Source: a bacterium (GTDB taxonomy: Bacteria; Zixibacteria; MSB-5A5; WJJR01). From it: a stretch of 64,000 nt of DNA. Position numbers and translations under genes: made by a program. This document shows, one piece after another, positions 1-8,556 of the stretch. The notes under the pieces are model-generated. The model searched no databases. It was not told the origin of the DNA and saw nothing but the letters and a program-made list of their open reading frames with translations. The number at the start of each line of letters is the position of its first letter. Positions within the stretch are counted from its first letter, which is position 1. The DNA lies in contig JAKAKI010000072.1 in NCBI GenBank assembly GCA_021813505.1, positions 62,001 to 126,000 of the forward strand. Direction: 5' to 3'.

Positions 1-1
1 A

Positions 2-82
2 TTCGAGACTGAAGTCGGCAAGGGCACCACGTTTTATGTTCGACTCCCAATGAACAGTGAACAAGCAGTCGAAGCGGAGTGA
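2..82 (+). CDS. Histidine kinase, C-terminal end (partial)
   Basis: Only the last 26 codons are in the window. They read ETEVGKGTTFYVRLP followed by a short tail, the usual end of a histidine kinase ATPase domain (the 'S.vGkGttF.i.lP' strand after the G2 box). The gene starts left of the window, so its sensor domains cannot be judged. It stops 13 nt before the hemerythrin start, so the two are probably co-transcribed. Family assignment rests on this single motif. Confidence 0.75.
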   Translation, partial: FETEVGKGTTFYVRLPMNSEQAVEAE

Positions 83-95
83 CCGGGGGGATACT

Positions 96-518
96 ATGTC
101 GTTCTTCACCTGGAGCGAGGAATACGTGATCGGCGTCGAGCCTTCCGACAGGCAGCATGAGCGGCTCTTTGGCATTATGTGCGAGCTTCAGGCCGCGATC
201 GCAGAGGGACGAAGCACACCCGATGTTTCCTCGCTCATCGCGTGCCTCAAAGACTACACGATCACCCATTTCACCCAGGAAGAGAACTTGATGCTTCATT
301 GTCAGTTCCCGCTGTTGAGGCAGCACCAGACAGAGCATGCGGTGTTCGTCAAGAAGATCGTGGTCTTTGCGGAACGCTGCACCCAGGGTGACCAAGCAAT
401 GAGTCTTGAACTGCTCAGTTTCCTCCGGAACTGGCTGCTTCACCACATCCTCAAGATAGACCGGGCCTACGTGCCGTACGTCGTGGGGAAACAAATCGCC
501 CAGATTCCTCAGGGTTAG
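96..518 (+). CDS. Bacteriohemerythrin
   Basis: A 140-residue cytoplasmic O2-binding di-iron protein. The ligand pattern of the family is complete: DRQHERLF, HFTQEENLM, HQTEH and WLLHHILKID, giving the five His and two carboxylates. The family uses the non-haem di-iron site to bind O2, for sensing, storage or delivery. I chose the ATG at 96 over the ORF-track start at 57 because the family begins 'M..f.Ws..y.vgv..iD.QH' and a G-rich ribosome site lies just upstream. It follows a histidine kinase end by 13 nt, which suggests a redox or oxygen signalling pair. Confidence 0.93.
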   Translation: MSFFTWSEEYVIGVEPSDRQHERLFGIMCELQAAIAEGRSTPDVSSLIACLKDYTITHFTQEENLMLHCQFPLLRQHQTEHAVFVKKIVVFAERCTQGDQAMSLELLSFLRNWLLHHILKIDRAYVPYVVGKQIAQIPQG

Positions 519-885
519 CGGCTGTTATCCAAGTCTCTCCCTCTCCCTTGACAAGGTTTCCGCGTGGGATCATCGGCCTTGGCTGAGATTTTCGGTTCGC
601 GAGTATCCGGCTGGTTATCGCGACCGACCTCTGCCATATCTACTGGGGCAAAAGAAGCTGCCGCGACTCTGCCCACCCATTACGGGTATGGCGACGTCGA
701 CGAGGGTGTGCTTTGCGCATTTGAAAACCAGAGAGCCTGGCAGGCAACCCTGGGTGCTTTGAAATGGCTTGCAGCCAGGACGGCGTACCGGATTGACGGG
801 GCAGCCTGACTCCGTTCAGTCAACAGCCGTAGGGATCAGGGTTTCGCGGTGATGGGGAAGGCGACTGCCAGCACGGGATACTCGA
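519..885. other. Gene-poor stretch after hemerythrin
   Basis: No convincing intact gene. The 81-aa plus-strand ORF at 564-809 has no recognisable motif and no good ribosome site. On the minus strand part of this stretch resembles a decayed PocR sensor domain (separate entry). The right end runs into a dispersed repeat. Confidence 0.5.
615..745 (-). pseudogene. Possible PocR sensory-domain remnant
   Basis: Minus-strand translation gives FKCAKHTLVDVAIPVMGG, resembling the core 'yrC.nGL.dvavPI...G..lg..f.GQ' of PocR ligand-binding domains found on sensor kinases. There is no start codon, no flanking domain and a stop soon after. It would fit the kinase end at the window edge as local debris. 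Weak call by eye only. Confidence 0.25.
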
Positions 886-1266
886 ACAAGTTCGCAGACC
901 GTTTCACTCGGCCCGCCATTTTCAAGCCCCTCCACTGCAACGACTTACAAGACCACCGAATATCGATTTTCAACTCCCCAAAAGCCCTCCATCGTAACTC
1001 CAAAGCACGTCGCGGATTAGCAAACCGTCGCGATGACGATTTCGGATTCGCTTGGATGGTGTGCGAGTGATACGGTTCGCGAAAGGCATCGCGACTTCGG
1101 TCGAATGACCGGCGATTTCCATCTGGAAATCTAGGATTTGGTGACCCTCGGAAGCAATAAGGGGCGCCCGACGACGCCCCTCTCTTACACCGCACTGGTT
1201 GTTCGCTCACGGGCAGTTCGTTGGGTACGGGCTGCAGGCGCAGGGATCGCACGGTGCCGGACCGTT
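886..1266. repeat. Dispersed repeat, copy 1 (downstream of dockerin gene)
   Basis: About 370 bp that align by eye along the full length with 44101-44484. Both copies begin ACAAGTTCGCAGACCG, run through a terminator-like hairpin and continue into the final codons of a minus-strand dockerin gene (both proteins end CACSPYPTNCP). Both also hold a plus-strand reading frame ending MVCE-stop with the shared peptide FADRFTRPAIF. The repeat thus covers a gene's last exported module plus its 3' flank, suggesting a mobile or gene-converted 3' cassette. Confidence 0.8.
1150..1182 (-). terminator. Rho-independent terminator of dockerin gene
   Basis: On the minus strand AGGGGCG pairs with CGCCCCT across an 8-nt loop, followed by TTATTGCTT. 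It lies 25-57 nt past the stop of the gene at 1207-2085. The equivalent hairpin in the second repeat copy keeps the stem while the loop differs, which supports it as a real structure. Confidence 0.7.
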
Positions 1267-2085
1267 GCTAAACAGATAGTCGTTCAGATAGATCACGTCG
1301 AGTACATCATCCCCGCCATCGCAATTCACGTCACCTCGGTCGACATGCGGACAGCCCTGATCCGTGGGCGGAATCGGGTAGCCACCGAAGACATAATCGA
1401 TGAGGGACATCAGGTCGAACACGTCAAACGCCGCGTCCCCGTTGAGATCGCCGTGGTGGACACAATTGCAGGCAGCGATGGTGACAATGCCCTTTGTGAA
1501 CGAAGGCAGCAACCCTGTAGGTGGTCCCGTGGGATTGGTTCGAACGAACTGCAGATGGTTGGACACTACGGTGCACGTGGTGTCCACCTCAAAAGTACCA
1601 AGCGTGTTCGTCACGTTTACGATCATTCGCATCGATGGGGTGATATCCGTCCCAGGAGACAGCGTGGGCGATGCAATTCGAATTCGCGCGAACATGGCTC
1701 CCTCTGGCGATGCCCCCACCGTGCGGCTGGAGTCCGCGCGTCTGGTGGCGATATCTCGAAACCCTATCCCGCCATAGCTTTCGCAGATGTAGTTCTCCGT
1801 GGAATACTGGTAGTTGATGACGGCATCCGTCATCACTGAATCCATACGCCCGCCCCAAGATAGCGCCAAGTCCGTGATGAAGGAACCCGTGGATACCTCA
1901 CGGATCTTCAAGGGTATGATGACCGCAGCCAGCGGGAAATCGTTCGTGACGCGGACGCCAATAACTACGCCTTGAGCTCCCGCCATGACCGTCTTCGATT
2001 CGACCACCACGGAGTTGGCGGCCTCCGCCCGACCGGACAGAGAAACTCCGGATACCAATACCCAGATTATGGCTCGATTCTTCAT
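1207..2085 (-). CDS. Secreted protein with C-terminal dockerin-like repeats
   Basis: 292 residues from an ATG at 2085 preceded by GAAAGGAAC; the ORF-track start 38 codons upstream lacks a signal peptide. An N-terminal signal peptide (MKNRAIIWVLVSGVSLSGRAEA) is followed by a beta-rich region starting 'VVVESKTVMAGAQGVVIGV', a form common at the front of exported proteins in this kind of genome and possibly cohesin-like. The C-terminus holds two calcium-loop repeats, GDLNGDAAFDVFDLMSLIDY and GDVNCDGGDDVLDVIYLNDY, then a Cys-rich tail. Dockerins normally bind cohesins on another protein; here they may serve anchoring or structural roles. No enzymatic domain seen. It follows the split protease gene by 46 nt. 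Confidence 0.85.
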   Translation of the reverse strand: MKNRAIIWVLVSGVSLSGRAEAANSVVVESKTVMAGAQGVVIGVRVTNDFPLAAVIIPLKIREVSTGSFITDLALSWGGRMDSVMTDAVINYQYSTENYICESYGGIGFRDIATRRADSSRTVGASPEGAMFARIRIASPTLSPGTDITPSMRMIVNVTNTLGTFEVDTTCTVVSNHLQFVRTNPTGPPTGLLPSFTKGIVTIAACNCVHHGDLNGDAAFDVFDLMSLIDYVFGGYPIPPTDQGCPHVDRGDVNCDGGDDVLDVIYLNDYLFSNGPAPCDPCACSPYPTNCP

Positions 2086-2131
2086 GGTCAGTTCCTTTCT
2101 GTGCGGTCGAACTAGTTCCATCTCCAGTTGC

Positions 2132-4474
2132 TCACCGGATTTCACCGGCAATTGCTGTTCGTGACTCCTTGGATGCTGTCGCACTTGGGCGGGACACAAT
2201 ACTCTCCAGACCTCGCCTTACACTTGGCGACGCGATACAGGGATCACACGGTGATGCACCCCCACTAAACGCCGCGTCGATGAGGTAGATCACATCGAAC
2301 ACGTCGATGGACGCATTGCAATTGACGTCTGCCCGCTCATTTCTGCAGGTCAGATCCTGTGGCCGGGGGTCATCATTGAAGCATATGCCAATCAGTCCAA
2401 TGACATCAAAGACATCGATGGCTAAGTCGGCATTGATATCGCCTTGAAGTGGGCAGTCGCAGGGCAAGATTCCCCTATTCAGGAAGATTTGAGCAATGGT
2501 AAAAGCATGGGCGGCGGCGTAGGCGAGAGTGTCAGCCTTGAGCAGGTAGCGCGCGCCGACAAGAAAACTCGGATTCACAACGCCCGCCGTTCTCATTCTT
2601 TCGAAGCTCCTCAGGCACAGGCTGTCGGTGATCCTCTTGCCCAAGGCGTCCTTCATCTGCCAGAGACAGGCCGACCAGATCTCGCCGTCTTCATGTGGTT
2701 CATTTACAATGTCCTGGGGGTAGTGTTTGGATGAATTCACGCGCCGAACAAATGGTTGCGAGGAGGGTAGACTCCGATTGAACCATTCCCCCCAGTAGGT
2801 GGCGGGGAAAGCCGTTGGACACAACATTTCAATGGCGGACGTCGCCCAGTAGTCTGATGTGCCCTCACAGATTGCGTTCGTCTCATTTGGCGCGTTAGGC
2901 GGACCAAAGGTACTGGGGGCAATATTGTCCATGATCGCGTGGCAGTACTCATGCAGAATGAAGTCGGCGTCTTCACCTGCGTCTGTTCCACCATCGCCGA
3001 GCCTAATCCAGCCAGAACCATAGGGGTAGGGTGTCTCGTACCATCCGTTGTGAGCGGTGTCACCGTGAGGATCCACTGGAAGCTGCCGGTTACAAGCGCT
3101 AAAGAAACCCAGAGTCTGCAGGTATGTCTGGTTCCAATCTATCCAAAAATAGCACATGACAGCCTCGAATCCCGTATCGTGGCGAAAGAAGGGGAATAGA
3201 CCGTCCGTGGATCGGGGGGGAGTCACAGTAGGTGTGTGCAGATCACGAATGACTACATATGACCCCTTTAGGCTATCTCCTGGCGAGGTTCGGTGCGGGA
3301 GTGCTCCGACATTCCAATATGCCACGAAAGGCACCGCCTCGTCAGCGTCGGCGTGATCCCAGAGCGTCGAGTCATCCAAGGAGTGAATCGGATTGGGGAG
3401 GAATATCGTATTCATGCGGGGATCTTCGTTCCACCGCTCGAGCTTCAGGCCGGTCCAGCACTCAGTCAAACCCAATTCGTTATAGGAATACCACCCCTTT
3501 CTCTGACCGCTTTCATCGTAGAGTTCCAAGCGAAAGTCCCAATAGCCGTGTAGTCCAGGGGATACGACACCACCGTGGTTCTTCAGGATGAGAGAGTCGG
3601 CCTGAGAGATGTAAAACGGTTGCGTCGCCAGATGCAGAAGCTCTGAATCTGCCGAGTACCGGGCATAGATCCGTGCGGTCACAGAGTATGTGCTATCGTA
3701 GCCAGGAGCAACCCGAAAGACGAGCGTGTCATGGCGGTTATAGGAATCCAGGTCAAGGTCGGGTCCATAACGAACCGCAATCAGCGTGCAGCGAAAGCGG
3801 GTATCTTCTCCGGCTGATTCGAGATGAAGCGATGAAAGCTCAGGCTCAATGCCGTAATTCAGCGTTGTGATCGGTACCATGAGAGAATCCAGAACGACAA
3901 GTTTGAAATCCCAGCGGCTGCGGTGCGGGATGGCTATGTTCATGGAGTACCACCATGGGTCTCCTCGATAGATTCTATACCCCGATGACTGCCTCATCAG
4001 CGATTGTGTCAACAAAGAATCCCGACCCCAAACTTGCACGTAGATGATGGAAGAGGGCTCGTCGGTGTCGATGGCCCACGTTAGATACGCGGGGGGTTGA
4101 AATCCATCACTATCGTCATCCGTACCATCAAGATAGCAGTAACTGTCCAAGATGGTAAAGTAGTGGTTTGGTTGTTGGGACTGCCCTGACTTGCCGAGCT
4201 GAGTGGAAACGCCGACCTTTGGTGGGCTCGCGAACGCGCTGGACTGATAACGACGCGGCTCAGGGATCTTCGAACTGTCTGGAGGTGGCTTTGTGGGAAG
4301 GACGACTTCCCGTCTCCTCTCCGTGTCTCGTGGAGCCAATTCGAGTATCGGAACTCGACCGGGGGGGGGACTTGATGGGCGTTCCGCGGAATCCATAGAT
4401 TTCGCAGTGTCTTGCCCGAAGATTGACGGGAAAATGGGCTCTTCTGAAATGAAATTATTGATCACTTTCAGCAC
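2132..4474 (-). CDS. Thermolysin/fungalysin-like zinc protease, catalytic part with dockerin (5' end broken)
   Basis: 780 codons from the first ATG, but the reading frame is open for about 20 codons further up to an in-frame TGA at 4535-4537. Those upstream codons encode 'FILDAKTGDVLKV', the end of a PepSY propeptide, so this is the 3' part of a longer gene whose 5' part is the ORF at 4591-5361. The catalytic site is HEYCH (residues about 508-512) with a downstream glutamate in ICEGTSDYW (about 538), as in M36/M4 peptidases; 'YLQTLGF' about 60 residues before it fits fungalysins. The C-terminus (about 672-745) is a dockerin-like pair, GDINADLAIDVFDVIGLIG and ADVNCNASIDVFDVIYLID. Probably a secreted protease. 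As written the catalytic part lacks a signal peptide and is likely inactive unless the break is a sequencing error. Confidence 0.75.
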   Translation of the reverse strand: MLKVINNFISEEPIFPSIFGQDTAKSMDSAERPSSPPPGRVPILELAPRDTERRREVVLPTKPPPDSSKIPEPRRYQSSAFASPPKVGVSTQLGKSGQSQQPNHYFTILDSYCYLDGTDDDSDGFQPPAYLTWAIDTDEPSSIIYVQVWGRDSLLTQSLMRQSSGYRIYRGDPWWYSMNIAIPHRSRWDFKLVVLDSLMVPITTLNYGIEPELSSLHLESAGEDTRFRCTLIAVRYGPDLDLDSYNRHDTLVFRVAPGYDSTYSVTARIYARYSADSELLHLATQPFYISQADSLILKNHGGVVSPGLHGYWDFRLELYDESGQRKGWYSYNELGLTECWTGLKLERWNEDPRMNTIFLPNPIHSLDDSTLWDHADADEAVPFVAYWNVGALPHRTSPGDSLKGSYVVIRDLHTPTVTPPRSTDGLFPFFRHDTGFEAVMCYFWIDWNQTYLQTLGFFSACNRQLPVDPHGDTAHNGWYETPYPYGSGWIRLGDGGTDAGEDADFILHEYCHAIMDNIAPSTFGPPNAPNETNAICEGTSDYWATSAIEMLCPTAFPATYWGEWFNRSLPSSQPFVRRVNSSKHYPQDIVNEPHEDGEIWSACLWQMKDALGKRITDSLCLRSFERMRTAGVVNPSFLVGARYLLKADTLAYAAAHAFTIAQIFLNRGILPCDCPLQGDINADLAIDVFDVIGLIGICFNDDPRPQDLTCRNERADVNCNASIDVFDVIYLIDAAFSGGASPCDPCIASPSVRRGLESIVSRPSATASKESRTAIAGEIR

Positions 4475-4590
4475 GTCACCCGTCTTGGCGTCAAGAATGA
4501 AATTGTTTGAAAAAGAGTCGCTGTTGACTAGAACTCATCCCAAAAATCGAATTCTGGGTGGGATCGAGTCGGCTGGCCAGGTCACCTCAC

Positions 4591-5361
4591 CTATGAAGAC
4601 TGGTTTAGCAAACTGCGTGCCAGAGCGCCGAAAGTGAATTTTGGGATAGCCTCTAGGACATTCGCGTTGGGTAGAAAGTACGCGAGTCGTGCGGGGACCT
4701 CGGGAAAGACGATGAGCCTCGCTCGATCCTTGAGCACCATCGAATCTGGGGCGAGTGCCTGACGCAACACGCGTTCGACGGCGTCAGCCGATAGGACCGG
4801 CGTCACATCAAGCGAATCAATGCGGTAGGAAGTGCCACCGACCCAAATGACCCGGCCAACCGGGTTCACATGTACCAGGACACTCGCCTGATATACTGTC
4901 ACCCCTCTAAAGACCTCTTGAAACTTTACGATGGTCGCTGGACGAGTGGGGTCGGCATCATACCATGATGTGTCAAACACAAAAGCAACATCACTTGGAT
5001 CGTTTTCTTGCGGCAACCCAGTGAACAGAGCCCTGTATTCTTGTGAGAATTGATCGGCGATTTCCCGAGGGGAACCATAATAGCGTTTCGATTCCCCAGC
5101 AATGCCCATTGGCATGCCTGTCTGTTCGTTCCATTCGATATGCCAACGCTTCACCGAACTGCTGTCAAGCCGTGCTTTGATTGCCACCGCCGCCGGGTTG
5201 TGTGGCACGTTGGACTTCTCTTCCGATTTCGGCGCAGCCACATGTGGCTTGGCCCACCAGCCACGTTCTCGCGGTTGAGCAACTTTAGCACCAGCCGCCA
5301 AGAGTGCGATCAACACCAGCAGGACCGGCAACACATTCTTGGTGAACCTGCGTCTGACCAT
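4591..5361 (-). CDS. Protease propeptide (FTP/PepSY) fragment of the split M36-like gene
   Basis: 256 residues from an ATG at 5361 preceded by GAAGGGAGGG. It has a membrane-type signal (VLPVLLVLIALLAAG), then an FTP-like region ('YYGSPREIADQFSQEYRALF', 'VVKFQEVFRGVTVYQASVLVHVN' style) and the beginning of PepSY ('PARLAYFLPN'). Such propeptides keep thermolysin and fungalysin enzymes inactive until secretion. The frame then runs into a stop at 4591. The continuation of PepSY and the enzyme lie in another frame with one TGA. Best read as the 5' half of a disrupted gene. Confidence 0.75.
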   Translation of the reverse strand: MVRRRFTKNVLPVLLVLIALLAAGAKVAQPRERGWWAKPHVAAPKSEEKSNVPHNPAAVAIKARLDSSSVKRWHIEWNEQTGMPMGIAGESKRYYGSPREIADQFSQEYRALFTGLPQENDPSDVAFVFDTSWYDADPTRPATIVKFQEVFRGVTVYQASVLVHVNPVGRVIWVGGTSYRIDSLDVTPVLSADAVERVLRQALAPDSMVLKDRARLIVFPEVPARLAYFLPNANVLEAIPKFTFGALARSLLNQSS

Positions 5362-5580
5362 GGGTTCCCTCCCTTCGGCTAGATATCTAGTTGTACAATC
5401 ACAGTTCAATACCCTAGGCAATACACATGAAGTTCGCGAATATTCCATTTGTCAACAAGATTCTGGATCGAGGTTTGCTTCAGGCCGACTCAGATGTACT
5501 CAGTAATAGTCGGTACTTCGGTTCGTGACAGCGAAGTGCTCCTGCGCTGGCTCACAGCAAGCACGAAACCTTATCTCTAC

Positions 5581-5763
5581 CTAATTCGTTTCATCATGGT
5601 AGACAACCGTTTCGACCAGCGATTGCACCAGATTGACCCGCTCAGCCGGATAGAGCGCATCCCACAGGCCGGTGAATTGGGCGAGGGTTTGCGCGAGGTG
5701 TGCTGAGTCGAAAGCTCGTGGCGCAGGATGAGGCGATCTGAAACTCCGGGATTTAGTGACGTC
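5581..5763 (-). pseudogene. Recombinase C-terminal remnant beside recombinase 1
   Basis: Minus-strand translation gives HLAQTLAQFTGLWDALYP and VVYHDET, matching the C-terminus of the adjacent serine recombinase (HLTQTLAQFTDLWDALYP ... VVYHDET). Upstream codons match only in another frame (LNPGVSDRLILR), so a frameshift is present, and it ends at TAG (5581-5583). It begins right after the recombinase stop. The second island has a corresponding remnant at 48118-48376, so this debris belongs to the element's left end. Confidence 0.8.
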
Positions 5764-7338
5764 TTAGCCGGATGTCTTGAAGTGGAATTCGAGATGATCC
5801 GTCTCGTCGTGGTAGACCACTGAGTCGATCAGAGAGTGAACCAATCGGACGCGCTCCAGCGGGTAGAGCGCATCCCACAGGTCGGTGAACTGAGCGAGAG
5901 TTTGGGTGAGATGCTCGCGATTGATCGTCTGAGCGTCGAGCGCGGCCAACTCCTGCTGCGCCGTCTGGAGCCGTGCATTGAGCCTTTGCACCTCAGCCTG
6001 ATGTTCCTTGATCCGCTCTCCTACCACCTCAGGTAGCTCCCCGGTGGGGCTCTCCAGCGTGCTCACGAGGCGTTTGATGGCTTCCTCCCGTTGCTCGCGC
6101 TGCCGGAGTAGGCGGGTGCGTTCTGTCTCCAGGAACTCGCGTCCTTGTTTGGTTTGCTCCAAGGCCTCGGGGAATACCTGGTCGACAAGGGCCGGATCCT
6201 GGGCCATGCGTTTGATCTCCTTGATGATGGCCGCTTCCACCTCCGGCGCGGAGAGGGTGGGAGTGGGGCAAGCCTCCCGACCCTGCTTCTCGGCGGAACT
6301 GCACCTTAGGTAGGAGTATCTCCGGTCCCCCTTGCTCGTCCAAGAATACGCCATTGCGGCCCCACAGCGGCCGCACTTCACCAGTCGACGGAGGATCGTG
6401 CCGTTCTTGTTCCGGGTGACCACGTCACCGTAGTTGCGATTGGCAACCAGAAGGGCGCCAACTTGCCGGAAGGTATCCTCGTCGACGATGGCCTCATGCA
6501 AGCCCGGGTAGACTTCATCGTGGAGCGTGACCTGGCCGATGTAGAGCGGGTTGATCAACAGCCGCTGCAGGTAGACCTTCTCAAACCGGGTTCCGGTGCG
6601 CCGGACACCCTCCCGCGTGAACCACGACTTGCGTTTCCAGCCGCGGGTGTTGACGTGCTTGGCGACGGCCAACAGAGAGCGATGCTCGAGGTAGAGATCG
6701 AATAGCTCCCTGACCATCGCGGCTTCCTCGGGGTTCACGATCAGCCGGTGGTTGAGCCTGTCGATGTCGTAGCCGAGTGGCGGGTGACCGCCGGTATACC
6801 GGCCTTTCTTCTTGGCCGCATGAATTTTCTCACGGGTCCTTTCACTACCTATCTCTCTTTCGAATTGTGCAAAACTGACAAGCACATTGATGAGAAGCCG
6901 GCCAGCCGATGAGCCGGTATTGATCTGCTGTGTGACCGCGACGAACGAGACCTGCTTATCTTCGAAGTACTCCATCATTTGCAGGAACTGAAGCAGGGAG
7001 CGGGACAGTCTGTCGATCTTCACGACCACCACCGCATCAACCATGCCCTGCTCGATATCGGCCAGGAGTCGCTGCAGCGCGGGTCTGTCTGTCGTTCCCC
7101 CGGAGTAGGCTCCGTCCTGATAAGCCTCCGGCAATGCGACCCACCCGTCGCCCTTCAGGGAGGCGATGTAGGCGGCACACGCCTCCCGTTGGGCGTCCAA
7201 GGAGTTGAAGTCAGAGTGAAGATTCTCATCGGTGCTCTTACGGCAGTAGATTGCCGCACGAATCTGCTTCGCCGGGGCCGGGGATTCCACCCGGGTACCC
7301 CGGCGAGGGGTGCGACGCTGGAGGGCGAGCGGGCTCAC
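5764..7338 (-). CDS. Large serine recombinase, copy 1
   Basis: 524 residues. The resolvase/invertase catalytic domain (about 27-180) has the nucleophile in YCRKSTDE (Ser35) and the arginine-rich helix 'KIDRLSRSL'. A recombinase domain follows (about 200-300), then a zinc ribbon (CGRCG ... CSSAEKQGREACP, about 315-355), a coiled coil (about 395-465) and a DNA-binding tail. Such enzymes cut and rejoin attachment sites to integrate or excise elements. Its start overlaps the DUF2924 stop by 4 nt (7335-7338), a pairing known for this family. A near-identical copy is at 48377-49951. A decayed C-terminal fragment follows it immediately. Confidence 0.95.
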   Translation of the reverse strand: MSPLALQRRTPRRGTRVESPAPAKQIRAAIYCRKSTDENLHSDFNSLDAQREACAAYIASLKGDGWVALPEAYQDGAYSGGTTDRPALQRLLADIEQGMVDAVVVVKIDRLSRSLLQFLQMMEYFEDKQVSFVAVTQQINTGSSAGRLLINVLVSFAQFEREIGSERTREKIHAAKKKGRYTGGHPPLGYDIDRLNHRLIVNPEEAAMVRELFDLYLEHRSLLAVAKHVNTRGWKRKSWFTREGVRRTGTRFEKVYLQRLLINPLYIGQVTLHDEVYPGLHEAIVDEDTFRQVGALLVANRNYGDVVTRNKNGTILRRLVKCGRCGAAMAYSWTSKGDRRYSYLRCSSAEKQGREACPTPTLSAPEVEAAIIKEIKRMAQDPALVDQVFPEALEQTKQGREFLETERTRLLRQREQREEAIKRLVSTLESPTGELPEVVGERIKEHQAEVQRLNARLQTAQQELAALDAQTINREHLTQTLAQFTDLWDALYPLERVRLVHSLIDSVVYHDETDHLEFHFKTSG

Positions 7339-8297
7339 TGACCAGCCTTCTCCTTCACGCCAAGGCGCGCAAGCTTGGCGTACTTGCCGAGGTGGAAGAA
7401 CAGGTGCCCGTTGATAGCCTTGGCTCCGGTAATCGCCATCGCCAGAGCCGAGAGCGACCGGTACGGTTTGCCTTGGTATTCGAAGCCATCTTCAGTCACA
7501 CGCACCAGCAGCTTCTTGCCCTTGTAGACGCGCTCGATCGTGGTCCCGACCTTGGGCAGCCGGGGGTCGCGCTGCCGCGCAGGTTTGGCCGCGGTGGCCG
7601 TTTCCTTGCCTTCAGCGCCTGCTTTGGCTCTGGAGTGGCGCTTGGCTTTGCCGCGCTTGCGTTTGAATTCGACCGTCAGCGTGGGCTTCAGCGCCGGTTC
7701 GGGTGAGGCGGCAGTCGCCGCCGCGTCCGCCTGAATCTTCTCGGCGATCTTCTTGACGAGTTGCTTGCGATTGCGGCTCAGGCTGGCCTTGCCGAACACC
7801 GCCTCGTATTCCTCGCGCAAGGCTCCGAGGTTCATGCTGGTCAGCGCCGCCAGCCGATTACTCACACTTGCCTTGTCAGGCGACGCTTCAGCCGCAGTCT
7901 GCCGCTCCGACTCCTCCTCTTTCTTTGCCCGCAGCTTGTTGATCATCCGGATGAGCGTCCCCCGGTCTCGGGTCAGGACTCTCCGGGTCGTCATGGCGTT
8001 CAACTGCCGTTGCAGGTTCTCGATGCTCCAATCCTCCAGCGGGAGGGTAGGCAGCGGGGCCTCGACTTCGGTTTTCGCCTCCGCCGCCTTCGTGCGGGCC
8101 TCCCGCTTGTCCTTGATCTCCTGCGTGTGCAGCCCGCGGCGGATCTGCCCGATCAGAACCACCCTGTTCCGGACAATCGTTTCCTCACCGAAGACCTCTT
8201 TGTACTTGGCCTGCAGGTCGGAGAGATCCATCGCCTCTAAGTCCTGCGGCTGTGGCTTCCCGCCTGCGGCGGGGCCATCTGTTCGACTGATTCTCAT
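7335..8297 (-). CDS. DUF2924 family protein, copy 1
   Basis: 320 residues. The C-terminal part 'PRLPKVGTTIERVYKGKKL' ... 'EDGFEYQGKPYRSLSALAMAITG' ... 'FFHLG' is the DUF2924 signature; the front contains repeated short helical units ('LQAKYKEVFGEETIVRNRVVLIGQIRRGL', 'LREEYEAVFGKASLSRNRKQLVKKIAEKIQ') that look like DNA-binding repeats. DUF2924 proteins are regularly encoded next to serine recombinases and may be accessory factors; their exact role is not established. Compared with the copy at 49948-50922 the C-terminus is nearly identical while the middle and linkers differ. Confidence 0.88.
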   Translation of the reverse strand: MRISRTDGPAAGGKPQPQDLEAMDLSDLQAKYKEVFGEETIVRNRVVLIGQIRRGLHTQEIKDKREARTKAAEAKTEVEAPLPTLPLEDWSIENLQRQLNAMTTRRVLTRDRGTLIRMINKLRAKKEEESERQTAAEASPDKASVSNRLAALTSMNLGALREEYEAVFGKASLSRNRKQLVKKIAEKIQADAAATAASPEPALKPTLTVEFKRKRGKAKRHSRAKAGAEGKETATAAKPARQRDPRLPKVGTTIERVYKGKKLLVRVTEDGFEYQGKPYRSLSALAMAITGAKAINGHLFFHLGKYAKLARLGVKEKAGQ

Positions 8298-8298
8298 A

Positions 8299-8556
8299 CT
8301 ACTCTCCTTGAGAAGGTTTCTGATGCGGCTCCAAGTCAGCCAACGGACGTTCTGCGATCAGTCGCCGAGCACTATCAAGCGGAATCTCCGGAATAGTGGA
8401 AGAATCTGAACGCGGCGCTAACTCGCGCGGTGTCCGGTACATACGGGACTGCGTCAGGAGCCGCAGGCAGGCTCTGGCGAGAAGAATCGAGAACTCGTTC
8501 ACGCATCCGCGCTCGGTCTCCCTGATGGCAGCTAACTGGAGAGGTGGGCTCGGCAT
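8299..8556 (-). CDS. Small conserved protein upstream of DUF2924
   Basis: 85 residues, unrecognised. The ATG overlaps the terminase-like gene stop (TGATG), and it ends just before the DUF2924 start, so it sits in a tightly packed operon. It resembles the equally placed ORF at 50919-51236 in island 2: ITHERS...GEVTATIATAYLRLL versus IRETER...NEFSILLARACLRLL. That shared position and helix argue for a real gene. Function unknown. Confidence 0.55.
   Translation of the reverse strand: MPSPPLQLAAIRETERGCVNEFSILLARACLRLLTQSRMYRTPRELAPRSDSSTIPEIPLDSARRLIAERPLADLEPHQKPSQGE

Noticed and set aside
564-809. 81-aa plus-strand ORF after hemerythrin
   Set aside because: No ribosome site, no motif, and the minus strand of the same stretch gives a better (though weak) match to a decayed sensor domain.
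849-1070. 73-aa ORF ending MVCE as a gene
   Set aside because: Kept in frame in both repeat copies but lies in a non-coding-looking repeat antisense to a terminator; treated as part of the repeat and flagged in findings.
7251-8409. Long plus-strand ORFs opposite DUF2924 (218, 159 and 151 aa)
   Set aside because: Antisense shadows caused by high GC; the DUF2924 reading has a recognised domain and operon overlaps.
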